A stretch of 64,000 nucleotides of DNA, taken from Oryza sativa Japonica Group (taxonomy: Eukaryota > Streptophyta > Magnoliopsida > Poales > Poaceae). The translations under genes and the position numbers were made by a program. Shown here one piece after another: positions 11,602-22,989 of the stretch. Each line of letters begins with the position of its first letter. Within the stretch, counting starts at the first letter, position 1. Under the pieces are notes generated by a model. It was not told where the DNA came from and ran no database searches. It saw only the letters and a program-made list of their open reading frames with translations. The stretch is from the NCBI RefSeq assembly GCF_034140825.1, contig NC_089035.1:41842001-41906000 (forward strand), given 5' to 3'.

Positions 11602-12156
11602 GGCCATTCACAGTACACCTAGGTATCATTCTCCCTCATGCAGCCAGCTTAAAGATTCCCCTCCACTTAGACATAGTTCGGAGCCTCGCCAAGAATCGTC
11701 AGAATTACAGCTTTTGGGCCCACAAGAGAAGAGGTGAAGAAGGGGGAGGGAGGGGAGAAGCACCGATGCCGTCGTCCTCCCCGATCTGCGCCAGCCGAAG
11801 CTCGCTGGCCGCGCAGCCCCCCGATCCATGCCTGCCACCAAGGGAGGAGGCCGGACGGGGAGCTCCGCCCGCAGCATGGGTCGCGTCGCCGCCTCCAGCC
11901 CCGACGAGGAGAGATGGAGGCGTAGAGCTCGGTGCCGCCGCCGCTCCGCCGACGCTATCGAACAATGACATCGCCGCCTTCGGCCTCGACGAGGAGAGGT
12001 GGAGGCGTGGAGCTCGGCGTGCCGCCGCTTCGCTTCGTTCGCCCGGGAGAGAGAATGGTGGGGAAAGTGTGAGAGGAGAGAGAGGGAGAGATAAAACTGA
12101 GTGGAGAGAGATAGGTGGGACCCACTCCAAGCAACATGCATTGTGAAGTATGTAGC
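11602..12156. mobile_element. Tourist/Harbinger-like element with a GC-rich interior
   Basis: TAA flanks both ends (11599-11601 and 12157-12159). The left end GGCCATTCACAGTACACC resembles the inverted right end GCTACATACTTCACAATGC. The interior is about 70% GC, unlike ordinary AT-rich MITEs, and contains an internal direct duplication of about 45 bp (near 11901-11950 and 11987-12032, both with GGAGGCGT and GAGCTCGG). The open frames inside are low-complexity and I do not call a gene. It may carry captured host sequence. Confidence 0.45.
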
Positions 12157-12159
12157 TAA

Positions 12160-12903
12160 TATGGTTCTTTAGCCCAATTGGAAGCCCAGGCGTAGCATTT
12201 TCCAGGACGCACTGTGAGCAGGGTTCCTCTTACTGCGTGGTAACCTCGAGACATGCCGTGGTTTTAAAAACCGAAAAGGTTACGGTAACCGCGATAATCG
12301 CGCGGTTTTGTAAACCCTCCCTGAGTGTGAGTGCCCTAATACATCAACTGCAGTCCCCAGCCTCAATGTGGTGGGCTAGGCTTGGTTCACAAATTTATTG
12401 AATTTTATCACATGGAGTTCTGAGCTCTTCCAAACTGCTGGATCTATGTTGAATTTCAAACGAATTTTAACAAAATTCCATGAAATTCGTCATCGCGCTG
12501 GATTGCGTTTCAACCCAAAATGAGATTGCAAACGCTCGGCCAGTAACCTTGTACGGTTCAGAAGCAAACTGATCAGAAACAATCCACCAAACTGGTTCAA
12601 GAGGAAAGCCCTCAAAAAATTATGAGAAACTATAGGTTCAACAAGACAGATGCTCCAGAGCATAGTCCCAAAATAGACCTCTGAAAATTGGAGGTAGATT
12701 CTATGCCCCTCTCATATTAAAAAGAAAAAAGAAGTGGTTTTTACACTTGAAGATCCTCTTCTCAACAGCAGTAGTACATAGCAAAACCCGGGCAACAAGT
12801 GCTAGACAAGGGCCTGCCACCACCGTGGCTTTGACCTAGGCACAGCTGCTGCCCATTTGCCTTATACCCCACCCCCCCCCCCCCCCATCCATATTTACAT
12901 GCA
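12160..12903. other. 3' flank of the DUF7036 gene
   Basis: Intergenic plus the probable 3' UTR of the minus-strand gene. A short palindromic patch (GGTTACGGTAACCGCG, about 12278-12293) and a run of 15 C (12872-12886) stand out. No gene is supported. Confidence 0.5.
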
Positions 12904-15900
12904 CTAACAAGAAGTATAACAGCACGCCGAGGCCGTGTGGGACGCTGTATTGTGCTTGCCCGCCGGCCCGGGAGCTGATCGGCCGGCTACAGCCAGACAA
13001 GAAGAACAGGTGGTGCCTCATCACCTCTTGAAACCTCCCTAATTTACATCTGTCTAGCCGCGTGTTTCTTCGTCATAGTAGGCTCATTAGAATACACACA
13101 AGAGGCACAATGTTGGCCCAATGAATGGAACGCCACAGGCTCCGAGTAGCGTTTGCTGCAACAGCAGAATGAATGGTAAAAAAAATGAAAGCTGATACAT
13201 GAGGTAAACAGATTATAACTCTATAAGCATAGATTCATCAATAGCGTTTTTACTGTCTTGTAAATTCATGATGCAATTGAGTAATGCACTGTTCTCAAAT
13301 GATTGCATAAATCAGATACAGATATAAATCAAACATAAACTGAAATATGAGCACGAGCCATAAAAGACATGGTAACGATTAATGTTAAAACACAACTATA
13401 TAAAATTTAGCAGAGGAAATTTCTTATCCCATCCAAAATAACTTGTTTGATTTTGACTTTTCACCTTGGCGTACACTATCTAGCGTAACTGAGCTTTTCT
13501 CTTGGCTCACAAATATTTTGCCATCCAAGGCAACTAGATCCCAAGGATTACAAAACTATGCTTTCTAAGATGGAGGTACTTGTTTGCCCAGAAGAAAACC
13601 TATGAATGTTTATCTCAATCAATTGTGAGCTGAACTAAAACTCCATTTAGCTGAGGTACCATCAGCAGATAGGCAAACTCAAGCCTGATCTGGACTTCAC
13701 AGAAATGCAACCTCGATTCAGCAATCAGCGTAAAGATCAAACAAAATGGATTTACCGTATTAGCCTCAGGAGCAGAAACAGCAAGTAAAAAACAGAAGTC
13801 CAAATTGTCCAGCTGGATATAATTAGTACTACAAGAATCCTATAGTATTCTTTTCCGACATTCTAAAGTGAACGAATGAATTCCTCTTAGAGATAACACT
13901 CATTAGCAGTTGAGAGAATCTTAAAAAGATAAGGCAAAAAACTTACATGAATGAGGTGCAGGGGCCAGAGCCGACAATCCAGCAGGATCTCTTCTTGATG
14001 TATGTTCACTTGGAGGATGAGCATGAGCAAAAGAAACAGTGGGCAAAGGTGGTTCTGGAAGAACTGGAGGGGATGGAATAGGGGACCTACTGTGCACATT
14101 GGGATTCCGTGGTGACAGTGAGTGAGGTGGCAAAGCAACTGGTGAAGCAAAATGATGGCCATTGGCTGTAGGCTCAGGAGCTGGCATTACATGAGCTTTA
14201 TTCTTTGGCTTGTCAGTACCATATGGACACCGAGATGGAGGTGGAGCTCCATATCTGGGTTCATGCACAGGGTAATGTACTGGAGCCTGAGCCGGAGCCG
14301 AATGCCTGCTGTCTTCATGACCATGGTGATGGTGATGATGGTGATGGTGACCATGATGGTGCATGGGTGCTGGACTAGGTGCTTCAGAACCACCCCCACT
14401 ATGTAAAGAATGTCTAAGATAGGATGAAAGGCTTATCTGCTTCACCCTGCCAAATACGGTATGGTTCAGACCCAGGTTTCCTGAAGATGAATTAGTAATT
14501 GTTTGTGCCAACTGCTTCATCCTTGGTACAGATGGCTGGTGATTCCCAACTTCAAGAAAAATGGAGGTCTCAACAATAGTTGGAGGGTCAACCGTTGAAC
14601 CATTCAAATTCGCCAACTTGATATACAGATTCTACAATGCACACAATAATATAAGTTTAAGCCAAGAATAAAAAGAAGGCAATGATACAATATACACTAA
14701 TCAACTTTTTCACAACAAAATGTAAGATCCACCAATAGAAATTCATATGATGGATTAAAAATACCAGCCCCTTTCTTTACAGATAGTTCTTAGCAGACTA
14801 TATCAAAAGCATCATCCGTTATTTGTATGTACATAGAATAAAATGAAAATGAAATGGACACATGTATTTATAAAGCAGAAAATGGTATAAATTCAAGTAT
14901 GATGAGACTGTAGACAGATAAACAGAGACTTCCTTGGGTTGGCTATGCTAATCTTGCACCCCTTTTCCATGTGGCTTCATGAAAAATTTTAAATCAAGAG
15001 CATATCCTCAAAATCACCTGTTCAAGCACTGTGTGCTCTCTCATGCTTACGGACCTAACTTTGTGCGCGCACCCCTGAACCAAGATTGTTCAGTAGCACC
15101 AGAAATCATGAGGAAGAAATGCAGCAAAGCATGCTATGTCTACAGGATTGTGTGTGTACATCATGTCACATGAGAAAGTGCCTAAATTAAACAAATATCT
15201 AAAACTAACATATTTAAAAATGAAGGAAACTTCAAAGGAGGCGACATAAAATGAACAGAATTCATTAGTATAATCACATTACCATATAACTTAATAACTA
15301 CAATGAAGGTAATATAAAATGAGTTAAGCCAGAAGGTACCACTAACCTCATAGGAATTGAGCAGTAACCCAGTTTTCATTTGATCCTTTAGCTCATCGAT
15401 TCTGTCTTGCACTTTGTAGATTGGGAAATTAAGAGTGAAGTTAAAAGTTGCATGAGGTTTCTGAGGAAGGAAAGCAGTTTGTGGCGGAATGATTGTAATT
15501 CCTCCTGGGAATTTAAGCACTTCAAAGGACGATGAATTTCCAAATAAGGACTCGGTTAACTGGAGTGTCGACTGCCGCACGACAAAGGACATAAAATAAG
15601 ACCTAAGAATGCTCAGCCCTGTTGACGATAAAGTCAAATTCTTTGGATAAGGCACAATGCTGAAGATAACATTTGTCCAGTTTGATCCAACTAATTGTAG
15701 TGAATTTACTACCACCTGTATAAGTATTCAAACATCAGATTGTGACGTGATGAAAGAAATGTATAAATAAAAGATGTCTGCAGGCCATACAGTGGAGTTA
15801 GGAATGCCGATTTCCTCATAAATGTCCAATTCAAGCTTTGATGCATTTCCATTCAGCTCAGGAACCATCTTGTGCAGCCTAAAGCTTGCCACTATATCAG

Positions 15901-17219
15901 CTGGAAGAAAAAAATATCGGTTCGTAAGACACGCGTCTTAAAATAAAGTGCTTAGAAGGATTGACATGTATTGTGCAATTCTAGACTTCCAGTACTTCTA
16001 CACAACAGAATAAAGAACATTATATTTGTACTGCAGAATGACCGAAATAAAGATTAAAAGTTCTGCAAACCATTCCAAAAGTGCAATTTCAGTAAACAGT
16101 AAATGCCAAACAGGCTTTTCCACATTAGACAATTACTACCTCCGTTTCAGGTTATAAGACTTTCTAGCATTGCCCACATTCATATAGATGTTAATGAATC
16201 TAGGCATATAACATCTATATGAATGTGGGCAATGCTAGAAAGTCTTATAATATGAAACGGAGGAAGTAATAAATATGGAATGGACTGCAACCTGAATTAT
16301 TGGCTAGTAATTTACTACGGTTCAACTTCAGCATTTCAATAAAGCCATTGCAAACCTTTGAAAAATGCAAAAAGGGAAATGGGAACCAACAACACAAATA
16401 TCAGTGACAGAACCTCCTACACAGATGTGCAATTCTCACAAAATAGTTGGGTCACAGCTCACCAAATTCGGTAATTGTATGGAACCACAAGCTGAGAGTG
16501 ACGGAGTTGCCACTTTTAGCATTAAATTCTAACTTACTCATTGTGCAAAACAAGCACCGACACATGGCTAACGCAATACAGATCAAATACCGACATCAAA
16601 TCTAGCAGAAAACAGCTATACGCGAGGAAATTTGCATGGTATCCTCTGATAGAATGGCTACGCTAAGGCTAAATTAATCCGTCTCGCATCCAAATCGAAC
16701 GAAACATAAATCGCATTGACCAGGGTCGCCACAGTCAGTTCAAATTTCCGTACATCCAGATCCAAACCTCAGAAACACTGCCTACTCATGAATCCGCCAC
16801 GAGCTAATCAGAAATCGAACCGCAGATTCCGCTCGTCGGGGGGGCATTGCAACCAGACGCAACGGAAACGAAACGGAATCAAAAGCGAGCAAGGCGAGAG
16901 ATCTCGGCAATGCGGGGCTCTCACCATCGAAGCCGGCGCCCGGATCCGGGCCCTCCGATCCCCTCCCGCGCCGCGCGAACGGCGGGAGCCAGAACACCGC
17001 CGACAGCAGCACGGCGACGCCGAGCACGAGCGCCGCCACGCATTTCAGCCGCACCACCCCACCGACACCGCAGCAGCAGCACCACCACCACCCCAGTCGC
17101 CCGCTACCTCCCCTTCCTCCTCCTCCTCCTCTTCCTCCTCTTCCGCCTCCTCCGCCCCCTGCCCCATCCGGCGGGCGCTGCTGCTGGTGCTGCCCCTCGC
17201 CGACGGCCTCCTTCCCCAT
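12904..17219 (-). CDS. DUF7036-type single-pass membrane protein
   Basis: Five minus-strand exons join in frame into 513 residues: 16925-17219, 15791-15900, 15347-15715, 13947-14631 and 12904-12986. The first four have clear GT-AG borders and matching phases. The last exon is less certain; it was chosen because it completes the frame with a good acceptor. The protein opens with MGKEAVGEG, a Gly/Arg-rich cytosolic-looking segment and a membrane helix (about residues 58-80, CVAALVLGVAVLLSAVFWLP). An extracytosolic-looking domain with many N-glycosylation sequons (NWT, NLT, NSS, NFT, NGS, NHT) follows. Then comes a Pro/His-rich tail with a nine-His run. This order matches plant DUF7036 proteins; their function is unknown to me. 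The start ATG sits just 3' of a G-run in the leader. A Stowaway hairpin lies in intron 1. Confidence 0.82.
16136..16266. mobile_element. Stowaway MITE forming a 56-bp near-perfect hairpin
   Basis: The left arm CTACCTCCGTTTCAGGTTAT pairs with the inverted right end CTTCCTCCGTTTCATATTAT. The pairing continues through TTCTAGCATTGCCCACATTC and ATATAGATGT. TA flanks both sides (16134-16135 and 16267-16268). It lies in intron 1 of the DUF7036 gene and would fold in its pre-mRNA. Confidence 0.93.
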
Positions 17220-17867
17220 GCGGCGCGATCTCACCACGACGCATCCCGGCGCCAGGCAGCCGCCGCCTCCGCCTCCTTGGACGCCATTGCTGGGGGGGGG
17301 GGGGGCGATCCGGTTGGTGGAGCTAGGGCTGGGTGGTGGTGGTGGTGGTCCTCCGCTGCTGCGGCGTCGTTGCTTAAGGAGGAGGAGATTGAGGTGGGCG
17401 AGGGAAGGTGAGAGAAAGTGAGAGGTAAACCGCACCGCACCGAGCCGAAGGTGAAACGTGAAATGAATTGGAGTGGAATTTTGGAAGGGAAGGGAGGAAG
17501 ACGACGAGCAGCGCTGCGGTTGGAGTGACCTGACCTGACCTGACCACGCCGAGTAGTAGTAGTAGTAGTGGACTAGACTAGAGTTAAGTGGGTAAAGCTC
17601 ACTTATTGTTGGCTCGGTTTATTAAATTAAGGTCGTTAATTTCTTTCTGGTTGTGTTGGTGTGGAATAAATTTGTAGGTTTAGCTTTTTCTTTCTCTTTT
17701 TCCTTTTTCATGGTGTTGTGATTGGTTTGTTTTATCTGGGTTTTTGGTGAGGATTGGTTTGAAGATTTTGAATTTGGAAGGGGGCAAAGTAGGGGTTGGA
17801 TCTTCTATGGCCAGTGAACCTTGTGAGTGTTTGAGTGGTAGCTACCTAGAAGGTGTAGTTTTTTTTA
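17220..17867. other. Leader and promoter side of the DUF7036 gene
   Basis: GC-rich leader with a G run (about 17290-17305), then short tandem tracts: four TGACC units near 17525 and (GTA)n near 17554-17570. No other gene is seen. Confidence 0.5.
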
Positions 17868-18510
17868 AGTACATAGCAGTCCTTAAACTTGTGTATGTGT
17901 GTTATCTAAGTCCTTGAATTCTTAAGATGTATTTTTAAGTCCTTAAACTTGTCATGTGTGTCATATACTTCCTCCGTTTCACAATATAAGTCATTCTAGC
18001 ATTTTCCACATTCATATTGATGTTAATGAATCTAGATAGATACATATGTCGAGATTCATTAGCATCAGTATGAATGTGAAAAATGCTAGAATGACTTACA
18101 TTATGAAACGGAGGGAGTAGGTCCTAATGGATTCAAACCCGCTCCATATGCTGACGTGGCATTGCTACGGAGGCACCTACATGTCAGTGAAATCCGCATG
18201 TCAAGCATATATAAAAAATAAAATTAAAAACCATATTTTCTCATCTTAGGTAATAAAAAGATAAAAATTCTAAGGTAGAGAGGATAAAATATGTTTTTTT
18301 TATTTTTTATATGTGACTGACACGTGGGTTCGACTAACACGTAGGTGCTATCGTGGCATGCCACATCAGCGCATGGAGCGGGTTAGAGCTCGTTTGGACC
18401 TAGATGACACCTCAAGGCAAGTTTGGGACCCGAAAATACATTTTGATAGTTTAGGGATCTAGATGACATGCTCGCACGAGTTTAGGGACCGCTCATGCAC
18501 CTCACTCTTC
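17868..18510. mobile_element. Foldback-type element with a nested Stowaway
   Basis: The left part (CCTTAAACTTGTGTATG; AACCCGCTCCATATGCTGA; ACGTGGCATTGCTACG) is mirrored on the right (CGTGGCATGCCACATCAGC; GCATGGAGCGGGTT; GAGTTTAGGGACC). This gives imperfect arms of roughly 250 bp around an AT-rich loop. A Stowaway copy (17968-18117) sits in the left arm. The family is unassigned and the borders are approximate. Confidence 0.6.
17968..18117. mobile_element. Stowaway MITE (150-bp hairpin)
   Basis: The left end CTTCCTCCGTTTCACAATAT and inverted right end CTCCCTCCGTTTCATAATGT are flanked by TA (17966-17967 and 18118-18119). Arms of about 66 bp pair, including AGTCATTCTAGCATTTT. It belongs to the same family as the copy at 16136-16266 (shared TTAATGAATCTAG core). 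Confidence 0.92.
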
Positions 18511-18761
18511 TTCGTTTCTTTTCAAGTCCAGAGATTTTAACATTCTTAAAATTTTAAGAGTGTATGATTTGATGGTTTATTTTTGAACATCTAGAAAAAT
18601 GATAATGTTTATTTATTTTTTGACCAGCAGATAAATAGTAACTTTAGTTGGAGTTATTTTGAAGTAGAGGGACGAACAAATACAATTAAAAAACAACACA
18701 AATACACTGTATAACAAGCATAACATTGTATTTTCATACGAAGAAGCATAAAACATATATA

Positions 18762-18992
18762 CTTTCTCCGTCGCATAATAAGTTCATTTTTAACCCCTCC
18801 TATTTGTCTCAAATTAATTTTTTTTAGTAATTATGGTATCGGAATTTGTGAAAATACGATATAAATGTATTGCAAGTAATTAAAGAGAGGAATAATTACA
18901 TTGTGATTTGATAAAGTGGAACTATTATAGTCTTTTGAGTTTTGTATTGATATATGTGAATGGAAAAAAAACATTTACTGAAATGAAGAGAG
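18762..18992. mobile_element. Diverged Stowaway-like element
   Basis: The left end CTTTCTCCGTCGCATAATA and right end ...AAATGAAGAGAG lie between TA pairs (18760-18761 and 18993-18994). The interior is AT-rich and the termini are degenerate. Confidence 0.55.
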
Positions 18993-19847
18993 TATATATT
19001 TTAGACAACATAGGATGGAGTTTTGTAGAGTATATTTGAAGCACCCTTCTAATTTAAGTCATATAGTTGAAACATATTGATCTGATCTCAAGTTTATTTT
19101 TACTTGTACAACATTCAATTCTGGCTCCAGGATATATAAAAATTTATACGCTTCAGATATAAATAGTTTCTTCGTACGAAACAACACGATACTAATTTCT
19201 TGCCTATAAATATATAATCAGCTAACCATTTCAATATAAATCTAGCTACGAACTATCAATGCATCATCAATGAACGCGAAAAAGAAAAGGTAAGGTGAAA
19301 CATCACATTAGAGAATGTGATCCTTTTGTTCCCCATCTCGATCATTCCCGGCCTTCTCTCCGGTTCTCTCCAGTGCTGTGAGAGGGCGAGTGCTTATCCA
19401 ACAATCAACAACCAAACAGTGAACAAACGGGAGAATGTCGGAGGGACGGCGAAGGCGATATGCCTCCTCGCCACAACAAGTCCCCACAGGCGAACAGCCA
19501 CAGGAGATCCCGGTTTTTGGGTGCAGCCAGCGGCGGATGGATCGGCGAGCGACCTCCGGACCAGGAGGCGAGACCCGTGACGTGGGCCCGGGCCCCACAC
19601 CCCTATTCCGATCCCCTCTGGCTTTCTCGCGGAAGAGCGAGAGAGCCTCCCCTGCGCACGGTCCACTGCACCTGATCAAGACGAGTTCGTTTATGGTGCT
19701 TCCGGCTTGCCAACCTCCACTCTCTATCGTTTTCTACGTACACTTTTTCCCAACTCACAGTATTATAAAAAATTATATAGAAAAATCACTTTAAAAAGTC
19801 ATATTAGTTTATTTATTTATGTTTTTTACTAATACTTAGGGCCTCTT
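18993..19847. other. AT-rich spacer and orphan GC-rich island
   Basis: AT-rich to about 19310. From 19310 to 19690 there is a GC-rich island open in several frames on both strands. It contains a GTGGGCCCGGGCCCCAC palindrome (about 19581-19597). I recognise no protein domain. It could be an orphan promoter, a non-coding RNA exon or captured sequence. Confidence 0.4.
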
Positions 19848-20130
19848 TAGTTAGTAAAAAAATTTGTCCCCGCATGTCACATCGAATACACAGACACACA
19901 ATTAAAGTATTAAACGTAGTCTAGTAATAAAACAAATTATAAATTCCGCTAGTAAACTGACGGAATCTACGAGATAAATTTATTAAATCTAATTAATCCG
20001 TCATTAGCAAATGTTTATTGCAGTTGCAGCACCGCATTGTCAAATTATGGCGCAATTAGGTTTAAAAAATTTGTCTCGTAATTTCCTGGCGAACTGTATA
20101 ATTGGATTTTTTTTTCTATATTTAATACTC
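19848..20130. mobile_element. MITE fragment with a GGGCCTCTTTAGTTAG end
   Basis: The left end GGGCCTCTTTAGTTAG and the interior CTAATTAATCCGTCATTAGC resemble the family at 59027-59370 (GGGCCTGTTTAGATTCC; TAATTAGGCTTAATAAATTC). The right end was not found; a Stowaway left end begins at 20135. Confidence 0.5.
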
Positions 20131-20134
20131 CATA

Positions 20135-20243
20135 CTCCCTCCGTTTCGAAAAAAACAAATCTAGAACTAGATGTAACATATTATAGTACAATGAATCTAG
20201 ACATATCTCTGTCCAGAGTTATAATACTAGGATGTGACAGCGT
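20135..20243. mobile_element. Truncated Stowaway-like element
   Basis: CTCCCTCCGTTTCGAAAAAA marks a left end. It is followed by ATCTAGAACTAGATG and a partly paired GACATATCTCTGTCCAGAGT. The matching right terminus is missing. Confidence 0.55.
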
Positions 20244-21043
20244 CAAAATTCCTTAATTAATCGTATGATAATCTTGCCGCTCCGTTTATTTTTTTCATGA
20301 ATCACTTTTAGTTCCCAACTCATAGCAAAGAAAACAGCCTCGGGTCCATGCGGACCAGGTGCACGGAGAGATCCGTACGTGCGTCCTCGAGTCGGTCCAC
20401 GTGCTTTTCCCCGTAAATTACGAAGTGTTGAACCTCTCTCGCTAGTCGCTGGCTCATGGACCCGGTGCACATGGACTCACCTTACGAGAACCCGCTGTCA
20501 CTGACCGCGTGGGCCCACGTAAACGAGAGAGCACGAACTCGCCGTCGCCGACGCTATCAGCGGCCGCGTTCAAAACCGAAGCGCCGCGGCGGCGGCGGCG
20601 CCGCGTGGGGGACGGGGCCCACATGGAAGCGGCGTTGGGTGGGGTTGGTCGAGGTCATCGTCGGCGGCCGCGGCGGCGGCGAGGAGAGCCAGGTGACGGT
20701 GAGGGTGGGTTAGCCACTCGCTGTCGGGGATGGAGGAGAGGAGACGCCACTTGGACTCCATCTCCGTCGCCGTCCTCCGGCTACAAGGACCATGCACCTA
20801 CCCGCCGCTTGCCTCACGCGTCGTCCTTCTCCTCGCGTTTGCATCTCTGTCTCTCTCCCTCTAGAAGTTCTTGATCAGATAGACAGACAGAGGAACGAAC
20901 AACTCCTGGGTGATGAAACGTCGGCATCTTTTTTTCACGGATTTTGGAAGGATGAGCTAATTTTATTTTTTTTGTGGGGGGGGGGGGGGGGGGACGTACG
21001 GTGTTAACCTACATTTTGTAGTCACGCTTGATGACTGATTTAA
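20244..21043. other. GC-rich spacer without an assigned gene
   Basis: 20330-20880 is GC-rich and open in several frames, with Arg/Gly/Pro-rich shadow products and no recognised domain. A run of 18 G lies at 20976-20993. It may contain a leader or promoter of an unrecognised transcript. Confidence 0.35.
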
Positions 21044-21189
21044 GGCCTTGTTTAGTCGTAAATTGTTTCTTCAAACTTCTAACTTTTTTATCACATCAAA
21101 ACTTTTCTACACACGTAAACTTTTAATTTTTCTATCACATCGTTTCAATTTCAACCAGACTTTTAATTTTGGCGTTAACTAAACACACC
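21044..21189. mobile_element. MITE with GGCCTTGTTTAG...CTAAACACACC ends
   Basis: Left end GGCCTTGTTTAGTCG; inverted right end GGTGTGTTTAGTTAACG. Internal TATCACATCAAAACTTT and CACATCGTTTCAATTTCAAC blocks recur in the element at 49088-49545, so both belong to one family. Confidence 0.7.
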
Positions 21190-21365
21190 ATACGGTTCTG
21201 AATGTACAGTTGCTGTACGTTGAGGTACTGCAGCTGAATAGCTGATGAGTTTAGAGTGTTATTATTATGCTTAGTTATTATCTTTTCATTCATTGCACTG
21301 TCGGGTTGTACTCGCTGTTTTTATTAAATTCCTGTGCCGTTTTCAGCTCGTAGTACTCCTGCTAA

Positions 21366-21606
21366 GAGCGGGGTAATAATACAGCCGACCTACTGGCTAT
21401 AAGTTTCTTTATAGCCTTCTCTCAGCCTACCCATATAATAGTTAACTCTTCACAATTAACATAGAGCCTACTTGTCTCTCTAACAGAATTTCTTGGTTCT
21501 TGTGTCCAAGTCGGCTGTAAGTTTACAGCCCGCTTCTCCTCTCTCTACTATCTTCTTTTCTCCAACTCAGCATTTAGCCGGCTATAGCCTACTATTATAC
21601 TTGCTC
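21366..21606. mobile_element. Tourist-like MITE
   Basis: TAA target copies flank it (21363-21365 and 21607-21609). The left end GAGCGGGGTAATAATACAGC pairs with the inverted right end GAGCAAGTATAATAGTAGGC. Inside, CCGGCTATAGCC faces GCTATAAG. The 3-bp TAA duplication is the hallmark of PIF/Harbinger-type Tourist elements. Confidence 0.8.
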
Positions 21607-21787
21607 TAATCAGGGTTAGGTGACAGATGAAACAGTGTTTATGACAATTTATTCGAAGCATGGACGAATAAATTAAATATTAAAAAAATGAGAAACTTGT
21701 TTTAAAAGGTTGTTTAAAACAACGATGAGGAAAACTTTCCCATTGTAAGTTTGGACACCATGTCTACGATAATCTATAGTAGTACAC

Positions 21788-21914
21788 ACTACCTTAGTTC
21801 CATAAAAAGACAACCTAGTAACACATTCTAGTTGACATACGATTGTCATAATTCGTAGTATTATGATGTGTCATATCCGATCTTAAATTTATTTTTTTAT
21901 ATGATAGAGGGAGT
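21788..21914. mobile_element. Diverged Stowaway-like element
   Basis: The left end is CTACCTTAGTTCCATAAAAA and the right end is ...GATAGAGGGAGTAAG. The interior TAGTATTATGATGTGTCATA resembles the element at 20135. Confidence 0.5.
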
Positions 21915-22980
21915 AAGTTACGGAGAATGTGCCCTCAAATAATGTTTCAACAATTTGAATGGGGTCTAAAGGGCAGAACATATTTGTAGAGCCTCCTAGG
22001 TATTGTGTAGGTATTGTTTGGGAAGCTTAAAATTTCGAGAAGCATCTATTTCGTAGCTAGCTTACGAGAATTTGGAAAAATATGAAACTCATTTTACCGG
22101 ATTCTATAACCCCATATTCTTAGAATTTCAAAAAAAAAACTATACTTTTTAGAATGAGCTTTTGTTTGGGAGAAGATGCAGCTGTCGTAAAGCTCCCAAA
22201 AACGGACCCTAGGACTTCAATGGAACTGTTGCTACCGCACACATACTGCCATTTGGCTAACAATTTTATCCACCGATCCACTCGTGCCACGTTTCTATTT
22301 GACAATTTTCGGAATCTAAGCCCCTTTGTAATTGAGAAATATCAAATGGATTTTGAATTTTGAAGGATTCAATTTCCTATAAAACTATTTGATTTATAGA
22401 AAATGGTAGGATCTTCTCATAGGATTACATTTATATGGTTCAATTTCATATGAAAAATAAGCAAGAGGTCTAACTTCTTGAAAATTTCCTGTGATGCTAT
22501 TAGAGGCTCCTCTTCATCTTTCCTATATTTTCTATTCCTACAAGATTAGAAAAACATGCAACATTAATTTCTGTATGTGTATTATTCCTATGTGTTTCCT
22601 ATAATGTATTTCAAAGGGGTCTTTAAAAAAATATCGAGTGTCACTTATACATTTCAGTAACATACTTAACAAACTATTATAATTATTGATTATGAATAAT
22701 TATAATAATTAATAATTTGCAAAATGGGCCATCGTCATGCGCACGTGGCAGTTTCAACGTAGCCACGCCCCCTTCACATCTCATACCTAAGAATCCTGCA
22801 ATTTCTTTTAGCATATTTCCATTTTGTTGGTCCTTACTGAACGGCTTCCTTTTCCCCCTGAGATTTCTATAGAAAATAATGCGAATGTGAGGTAGCTTAC
22901 ATAAAGTCGAAAACAATATCTTTTCTACCTACACTTCAAGAAAAAGTAGGGGGGGAAAAACACAGTAAATTCCGTAGTAA
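21915..22980. other. AT-rich spacer upstream of the NAC-alpha gene
   Basis: No gene is supported. 22330-22630 contains CAATTTCCTATAAAACTATT, TAGGATTACATTTATATGG and TATTCCTATGTGTTTCCTAT segments resembling the end and core of a common grass MITE, but I could not set borders. Confidence 0.45.
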
Positions 22981-22989
22981 TAGCAAATA

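Noticed and set aside
11626-12146. Overlapping frames of up to 171 residues in the GC-rich element
   Set aside because: Repetitive Pro/Arg/Ser-rich shadows on both strands inside a transposon-like unit.
13921-13946. DUF7036 protein ending with CKFFALSF by reading into intron 4
   Set aside because: A consensus donor (T then GTAAGT) lies at the exon end and a downstream exon restores the frame. Intron retention cannot be excluded.
16716-17411. 231-residue plus-strand frame over DUF7036 exon 1
   Set aside because: Antisense shadow rich in Arg/Pro/Ser; the minus strand has the membrane helix and splice sites.
19308-19794. Frames of up to 123 residues in the 19.3-19.8 kb island
   Set aside because: No domain, similar openness on both strands, and no conserved start context.
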